NCBI GenBank assembly: GCA_949358305.1
Contig: OX442314.1
Location: 28,133,118 to 28,197,117, forward strand
Source of the DNA: Strigamia acuminata
Taxonomy: Eukaryota; Arthropoda; Chilopoda; Geophilomorpha; Linotaeniidae
Direction of reading: 5' to 3'
Length of the DNA stretch: 64,000 nucleotides
Made by a program: the position numbers and the translations under genes. The stretch's first letter is position 1; each line of letters starts with the position of its first letter. Shown here piece by piece: positions 58,097 to 64,000 of the stretch. The notes beneath the pieces are model-generated. The model did no database searches. It was not told where the DNA came from and worked only from the letters and a program-made list of their open reading frames with translations.

Positions 58097-58716
58097 GGGG
58101 TGCCGTTCTAACGGCGAATCGGCTAAGGGCGAATCTGGCCATTCGGACAAATGGCGAATTTCTATCTTATTCCGTCCAAAAGCAGTCCCAATGGCAAATT
58201 TCTCCCAATTCGCCATTGGGAACGTATTTGGACCTTTCTAATGGCGAATTGGTAGAAATTAGCCACAGGGGTGCACATCTAGGGCGACATGAATCTGCCG
58301 TGACAAGCTGTCCCAAAAAATGGTTTTGCATCAAAAAACCAGTAAGGTTTGTTTCGCGGGGGGGTCAAGGGGGCCGCAGCCCCTCCTTGTTAGCCCTTCT
58401 TAGGAATTGGAAGTCGTGGTAGATGACGCCCACAGATTCGCCATTGAAAATGCAAATAACGTTTCCAATGGCGAATTTCAGTATACATGTTTCCAACGGC
58501 GAATTTTCCCAGATTCGCCATTGGAAACGTCAAAATAGCTTTCTAATGGCGAATTTTGGAAATTCGCCATTAGGTGATTCGCCGTTGGAACGGGTACCCG
58601 AATTGGGAGAGATTTGCCATTGGGACTGCTTTTCGACAGAATAAAGTAGAAATTCGCCATTCGTCCAAATGGCCAGATTCGCCATTGGGCGATTCACCGT
58701 TGGAACGGCACCCCAG
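58097..58716. mobile_element. hAT-like non-autonomous element with ATTCGCC repeats
   Basis: Left end GGGGTGCCGTTCTAACGGCGAATC and right end inverted GGGGTGCCGTTCCAACGGTGAATC, with similarity continuing about 100 bp inward (CAGTCCCAATGGCAAAT). Subterminal ATTCGCCATT copies in both orientations. Its right end coincides with that of the 11-kb composite. Confidence 0.6.
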
Positions 58717-59030
58717 TTATTCAGCTATCCATCTGTTAGATATTCAAAGTAACGCCAGCCTGTAGACACAAGGCCTGTTGATCAAATTGTACCGGTGGCC
58801 CAAATCAAACCGGCAAAACAACTCAAGTGTCTTAAAAACAATTATACATTGTTCAATTAAATAGATCTTAATTATTTTAGTTGTGGGCAGTGCTGTTTAA
58901 TTACTGTTTCTGGGGCGGTTTTTCCGTTCTTTTGTTTGGTGTTTAGTTTTTGACTATCCGAGCGTTCGTTCTCGAGATATTTGCACTTTTAATCAATTTT
59001 TATCCCAATTCACTAAGTTTGATTGTTCTA

Positions 59031-59448
59031 TACTCTTTGCACACTCAAGAGGAGCCCTGGAATCTTGGCTCCCATTGGCCTACCGTAGTCTGATTACTCA
59101 GAACTGTAGTTGAAGTTCTACTACAAGGAAAAGTAGTTCCCTATAATTTTTAGTCTTTTTTAGTATAATAATGATTGAAATGATGTAATTTTAATGTTAT
59201 TCTAGAATGAAAAGTATTTTCCATTTTTAAAATAAAGTTTTATGTTGTTTTTATTTTAAAATGCATGTCTGTTAAGTTTATTACTTGCTTGGAAATTGAT
59301 TGCAATGTCTGTACTTCTATTTATATCTGTATGTCTGTATAATGCAGTTCTGGTGTTTTGGGTCTTTTTTATGTATCACTAAACAAGTGAAATGGCTTGA
59401 CCAATGGGAGCCAAGATTCCAGGGCTCCTCTTGAGTGTGGAAAGAGTA
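59031..59448. mobile_element. ATACTCT-type MITE
   Basis: Termini TACTCTTTgCACACTCAAGAGGAGCCCTGG and inverse, TA flanks; subterminal CCCATTGGCC. Confidence 0.8.
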
Positions 59449-59689
59449 TAGTCATTCCGGAATTTCAGATTTTGGGGTACTTTTGTGGATTTCTTCAGCG
59501 GTACCGGTGCTGTTACAGGTAATATACTTTTCAAAAATACAGCATTTCGTGGTAGTGCTACTGTACCTGTATCCCTTTTTTGGTACCACAAGGTGCCAAA
59601 CTATTAACAAAAACACAAAAATGAAGCAAAATCTCACAAAATCTAGCAAAATCTTGGAAAATCTTGGAAAATCTTGCAATACCTTAGAA

Positions 59690-60113
59690 CAGCGTTTCCC
59701 AAACGATGAAGCGCGAACTGATTTTTGGTGGGGCGCGACGCATCGCTCACAAAAATTTTTTTTTTAAAAAAATTTTAACAATTAAACTAACTTATAGACA
59801 TGATGTGCTCCCTCTAGAATAGTGCACTTGTCTTGTCGTCTGGAAGAGTCTATTCTATCTAGGCAATACACAACTGCGAAATTCAAATCCATTTCAGTTT
59901 GTGTGGATGGATAAATGGTTGATAAATACGCCTTCATGCTCATAAAATATATGTAAAATTGTATAAAATTCTTTGCAATATTATATAAAAATTTCTTTTT
60001 TCTTTTTAGTAGTTCATTTTTGAAAAATTTAATGCACAGGTAGATGAAGTGGGGCGCGGAAGATCGCCTTGCTTAAAAATGGGGCGCAATGCTAAAAAGT
60101 TTGGGAAATCCTG
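59690..60113. mobile_element. hAT-type MITE with 8-bp duplication
   Basis: CAGCGTTTCCCAAACGATG ... AAAGTTTGGGAAATCCTG, flanked by CCTTAGAA at 59682-59689 and 60114-60121. The CAGnGTTTCCCAAAC end is typical of hAT elements. Confidence 0.85.
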
Positions 60114-60403
60114 CCTTAGAAAATCTCGAAAAATCTTTAAAACTCTCAAAAAATCTTGGAAATCTCGCAAAATCTTGCAAAATCTTGCAAAATCTCGCAA
60201 AATTTTGAAAAATCTCGCAAAATCTTGAAGAATCATGCAAAATCTTGCAAAATCATAGAAAATCTAGGAAAATCTCACGCCATCTCATGCCGGTACATTT
60301 GAAGATATCCACAAAACTACTGCTGAATTAACATAAAATCTAAAATTCAGGAATGACTAGTACAACCAAACTTGGCGAATTGGGACAAAAATTGATTAAA
60401 ATA

Positions 60404-60821
60404 TACTCTTGTTCGACTCAAAACGGTGGCCTTCTCTCATTGGCCAAGCCGTATCACTGGTGTAGTGATCCAAAAATATAGACCCAAACACCAGAAATGT
60501 ATTCAATGTACAGACATTGTAATCAATTGCCTAGGTAACAGCCAAAATTTCAAAATAGTGTGCTTTCCAGACAAAGCAACCAATAAACAGAACAAATATG
60601 AGTTTTACATTTATTTGTGCATAAAACTTTATTTCCTAAATGGAAATAACATTTTACAATAAAATACAATTAAAATTATATCAACTTAAATGGTAATAGC
60701 AATCGCAAAACATAATAAAAATAAAAACTACTTCCCCTAGTGGTAGTAATATAGACAGGAGTTATGAGTAATGCGGCTTGGCCAATGGGAGAAAGCCACC
60801 CCTTTGAGTCGACCAAGAGTA
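60404..60821. mobile_element. ATACTCT-type MITE, sister of 25522-26370
   Basis: Termini TACTCTTGTTCGACTCAAAA and inverse; shares its core with 25522-26370 but lacks the nested GGCATGCC MITE. Confidence 0.8.
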
Positions 60822-60947
60822 TGGTATGCAAATATCTTGAGAACGAAAGCTCGGATTGTCAAAAACTAAACACCAAACGAAAGAGAGGAAATAACTGCAC
60901 CAGAAATGTTAATGAAACAACTCTGCCCACAACTAATTGGTAATATA

Positions 60948-61711
60948 CAGGGTGTCCCAAAAGTCCGAACCACCCTAAATATTTCGTGAGCAATTGCATC
61001 TAAGCCAACTTTGATGAAATGATCGTATAAAAAGTTGGGTGAGAGCAATTCAATGATGTCATCAAATTTGACCTTGAAGGCCATTTTCAAGGTCATTTAC
61101 TTGCTAACTTCTAAACCAATTAGGTTAGAGAAAAATTTTCAATTACAAAGATGTAGAACACCATCTAATTAGTCTAGAACTGTTCTTAAAAAAATTATCT
61201 CTGAAAAGTTTTGAGAAAAAAAGGTTTGAAACATTGGTCTACTCACAGTCAGCTTTGTAACCTAAAACTATTGAGGCAACCAAGCTAATCCTCAATTAGG
61301 ACAATTTATTGGGTCATACTTGTAAGTAGAAGAGAGGAAACACAAAAGAAAGAAAATAATTTATTTTGGAAATACATTTCACATGATAGTTTTAGGTTAC
61401 AAAGCTGAGTAGACTAACATTTCAAACCTTTTTTTCTCCAAACTTTTCAGTAAAAAATATTTTTTTAAGAATAGTTCTAGACTAATTAGATGATGGATGC
61501 TCTACAACTTTGTAATTGAAAATTTTGCTCTAACCTGATTCGTTTAGAAGTTAGCAAGTGAATGACCTTGAAAATGACCTTTGAGGTCAAATTTGAGGAT
61601 CCCATCAGATTCGCAATGAAAGATTTCCCCCTATGAGTTTTTCTTCAGTTTTCTGATATCTCAAGTATTTTGGAAATTACTTGGGGCGGTTCAGACTTTT
61701 GGGACACCCTG
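60948..61711. mobile_element. Long-arm MITE, second copy
   Basis: CAGGGTGTCCCAAAAGTC ... GACTTTTGGGACACCCTG, flanked by TA. Centre (GTAACCTAAAACTATTGAGG...) shared with 21150-21902; outer arms shared with 62313-63068. Confidence 0.85.
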
Positions 61712-62312
61712 TATATTTAAATGAACGATGTATAAATTTTTTTTGAAACACCCTGTATTTTCCGGCAGGTTTTATTTGGGCTACCCAGAAGCATTTGTTT
61801 GTCATTTTAAATTTAAGTATTATAAAGAATAACTACATTTAAAATTAAATCTGAATTCCAGCTTGACCTTTACACTTTCATGCCAGTTAAAAACAAAATT
61901 GTTGTTTTTGTGATCAATGAAACACGAAAAACTGGAAGTCTTAAAAGTGATCTAGATCTGCACTTATTTCAGGATCTCATCATATGGAGACAAAATAAAG
62001 TTTACTTACTGATACATTCTCATCACAATACTGTACGAGCGAATAATCTAAAAATATGCACAAAATGTTTATCTTGTTATGAATTAACACAATAATGCTT
62101 ACACTGTAGTGGATGGCAGATTCAGTCAACATTTTGACAAATTCGTCCTGATCACATGGGTCCAGTAATATGTCAGAACATAAACAAAACCTGTGATGAC
62201 GATAAATAATTCCACAAATACTTTAAACTCAAAATATATTATTTCAATTTCTAACAAGATTATAACATTCGGTATATTTGATCATCATACTTTTATCTTT
62301 CTCTTTCTATAC

Positions 62313-63068
62313 TGGGTCAAGTCTGATCCCCTCAAATATTTCCTGAGAAATTGCATCTAGGCCAACTTTGATGAAGCGATTGTATAGGAAGTTGGGCGCG
62401 AGCAATCCAATGATGTCATCAAATTTGACCTTGAAGGCCATTTTCAAGGTCATTCACTTGCTAACTTCTAAACCAATCAGGTTAGAGCAAAATTTCCAAT
62501 TACAAAGTTGTAGAGCACCATCAAATTAGTACTATCAAACTTATCTTAGTCATTTTAAGTTAAATGTTTTCTTTTTAAAAAGGAGACAAATCAGAAAAAA
62601 AAACCAGCAAAGTGAAATTTTTTATTCTTGTGATAAAATAATTATTGAGGCATTAAAACGATAGTGGTTTTTCTTGTTTACTTGCATAATAATGCACATT
62701 TGAATACATTTATTTAAGAAATTCATTACTTTTGCAGTAGAAATTTAATTTTTGTCACACTGGCAAGCTTTATTTCAGCTAAACTGTTTTCATGTTAAAA
62801 TGAAAACATTGAACTTAGGATGACTAAGATAAGTTGGATATACTAATTTGATGGTGCTCTACAACTTTGTAATTGACTTTTTTGCTCTAACCTGATTGGT
62901 TTAGAAGTTAGCAAGTGAATGACCTTGAAAATGGCCTTCAAGGTCAAATTTGATGACATCATTGGATTGCTCTCGCCCAACTTCTTGTACTACAATCGCT
63001 TAATCAAAGTTGCCTAGATGCAATTGCTCAGGAAATATTTGAGGGGATCAGACTTTTGACTCACCCTG
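62313..63068. mobile_element. Long-arm MITE, third copy
   Basis: Left end slightly decayed (CTGGGTCAAGTCTGATCCCC), right end inverted (GGGGATCAGACTTTTGACTCACCCTG). Arms match 60948-61711; the centre differs. Confidence 0.75.
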
Positions 63069-63299
63069 TAGAAATAAAAACGTGTTTTTTGTTCATTATC
63101 TTTAATCTCCTAAAGTTCTTCACCGATTGCTTTGAAATTTGGACACAACATTGAGTTTGAATTGGGGAATGTTCGTATATACCTGTGATAACTGTGACAG
63201 GTTTTTGTACACCTGTGACAGATCAAAACGAGCTTTTTCAAAACAAACATGGCGGCCTTCGGTTCTAGCGCCATCTGTTGCTTGCTTCACGCCCTATTT

Positions 63300-63570
63300 A
63301 CCAAACAATACACGAATTCACGGGATTTCCACGGGATTTATTTATTTCCACGAGATTTCCACGGTATTTCTTCGAGATTTATTTGCACAGGATTTCTACG
63401 GGATTTATTTGCACGGGATTTCCGCGGGATTTCCACAATTTATTTGCACGGGATTTCAATGGGATTTATTTGCACGTAATTTCCACGAGAATTATTTTCA
63501 TGGGATTTCCACGGGATTTAAACGGAATTTACTTTCATGGGATTTATTTCCACGGGATTTATTTATGAAC
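63300..63570. repeat. Minisatellite, CACGGGATTT(A/C) unit
   Basis: Irregular 12- and 24-bp units (GGGATTTATTTGCAC, GGGATTTCCACG). Open in several frames, giving GI/STGF/RDF-rich peptides that are not genes. Confidence 0.85.
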
Positions 63571-63828
63571 TACAGTAACGCGTGGCTGGGTACAGCTTGA
63601 TAAAAATAAAATCACTGCCACTTTATTTTTATTTTATATTATAGAAGTCATTCTTAGTTGCATTGGAATACCGATTTGATGAGCAAATTTTTTTAAAAAC
63701 AAACTTAGCCATTAATTGCTTAGAACAAATAAAATGTCAATTTGAAATAATTTCGCAGACAACATTATTGTTGAAAAAAGAAAATTTCACTGTAGGACAG
63801 GTGAACTGATCATGTTATAACCTAGTAC

Positions 63829-64000
63829 AGTCGGACCCGAGAAATTTGTAATGAAAGTTCGTTATAACAAACATCACCGACTGAAAAAAAATCAGTTTTA
63901 TTATGAAAAACATTATTTACTCATACATATAGTAATTTTTTGTTTGAACTGATGTTTTCGTAGTACCGTCGAAACTCTTTATAACGAATCGCAAGGGACC
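63829..64000. mobile_element. Tigger-like MITE, cut by window end
   Basis: CAGTCGGACCCGAGAAATTTG, the same left terminus as 36794-37233; the right terminus is not reached. Confidence 0.6.

Larger units (their letters stand above)
47672..58716. mobile_element. 11-kb composite flanked by 8-bp duplication
   Basis: TTATTCAG at 47664-47671 and 58717-58724 flanks the block, and B1 has the corresponding site uninterrupted (about 34573). Ends GTACCCGTTCGTCTAAGGGCGAAT and ...ATTCACCGTTGGAACGGCACCCCAG are imperfectly inverted, with GGCGAAT/ATTCGCC repeats inside both ends. An 8-bp duplication of form nTnnnnAn is typical of hAT elements. No transposase remains; the interior is filled by later insertions and repeats. 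Confidence 0.6.
58790..61791. mobile_element. CCGGGTGGCCC-family MITE with four nested insertions
   Basis: Left end ACCGGTGGCCCAAATCAAACCGGC, right end inverted ...GGGCTACCCAGAAG. Divided by inserts at 59031-59448, 59690-60113, 60404-60821 and 60948-61711. AAAATCTxGCA repeats at about 59622-59680 and 60120-60270. Confidence 0.65.
58725..64000 (+). pseudogene. Ionotropic receptor locus C, exons 4-6, continues past window
   Basis: After the composite, intron sequence resumes (CTATCCATCTGTTAGATATT). Exon 4 61864-about 62030 (VVFVINETRKTG, LHLFQDLIIWRQNKVYLL, donor GTACGA), intact unlike B2; exon about 62111-62166 ending at GTAATATG; exon about 63644-63800 (matching CAEQVKCRFEIIS of locus A). 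Remaining exons lie outside. Introns are packed with MITEs. Exon 2 upstream has a stop, so the copy is probably dead, but the part here shows no damage. Confidence 0.65.

Noticed and set aside
63139-63600. Overlapping frames of up to 153 codons
   Set aside because: They lie on a simple GGGATTT minisatellite; the peptide only mirrors the repeat unit.
1-64000. tRNA or rRNA genes
   Set aside because: Initiator tRNA-Met matches are primer sites of 11-18 nt, not genes; no cloverleaf or rRNA sequence seen by eye, though a tRNAscan run was not possible.

Overview
This window is AT-rich eukaryotic DNA, most likely from an arthropod. The evidence is exons of invertebrate-type ionotropic receptors (IRs) with introns, Copia and BEL/Pao LTR retrotransposons, a LINE, and many TA- or 8-bp-duplicating MITEs. 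No bacterial-type gene or operon is present. I cannot name the species. Almost all intact coding capacity belongs to transposable elements; the host-derived coding sequence is a decaying IR cluster plus fragments of two RNA-processing genes (CPSF2 and MTR4).

Region 1 (1-25294) is a four-level nest of LTR elements, each step proved by an exact 5-bp target duplication. Outermost is element H: a GC-rich ORF of unknown function, a polypurine tract and a 598-bp 3' LTR, with its 5' end outside the window. Copia E1 (598-22366, duplication CTGAC) sits inside the H ORF. Copia E3 (3604-17377, minus strand, CAAGT) sits inside the E1 gag-pol frame. Copia E2 (4270-11018, TATTC) sits inside the RNase H end of E3 and is uninterrupted. 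Removing each insertion with one duplication restores an open frame. The LTR pairs look identical or nearly so by eye, so the insertions are recent. The E1 3' LTR also holds a 753-bp MITE. The three Copia leaders share a ~160-nt module of consecutive hairpins whose stems differ in sequence but stay complementary, the strongest sign here of an undescribed functional RNA.

Region 2 (25295-64000) is a cluster of related IR loci: A (26.6-29.8 kb), B1 (34.0-34.9 kb), B2 (36.1-44.7 kb) and C (46.9 kb to beyond the end). Exons encode an N-terminal secretory leader, ligand-binding pieces, the M1 and M3 segments and the C-terminal M4 segment. Every copy is damaged by stops, frameshifts or insertions. 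The 3' flanks of A and B2 are also duplicated, so the array grew by segmental duplication, and B1/B2 looks like an unequal-crossover product.

Into this cluster have inserted: a LINE (39.8-43.7 kb) splitting a B2 exon, a solo BEL LTR (31.3 kb), a Copia gag relic (32.9-33.6 kb), a degraded H-type solo LTR (35.3 kb), and an 11-kb composite (47672-58716) flanked by an 8-bp duplication in a locus C intron. The composite holds a full-length BEL/Pao element, tandem repeats, a foldback sequence and a MITE containing a hAT-like element that captured part of CPSF2. A minus-strand remnant of the 3' end of the RNA helicase gene MTR4 lies at 45.6-46.0 kb. The last 6 kb is a stack of MITEs and minisatellites around locus C exons.
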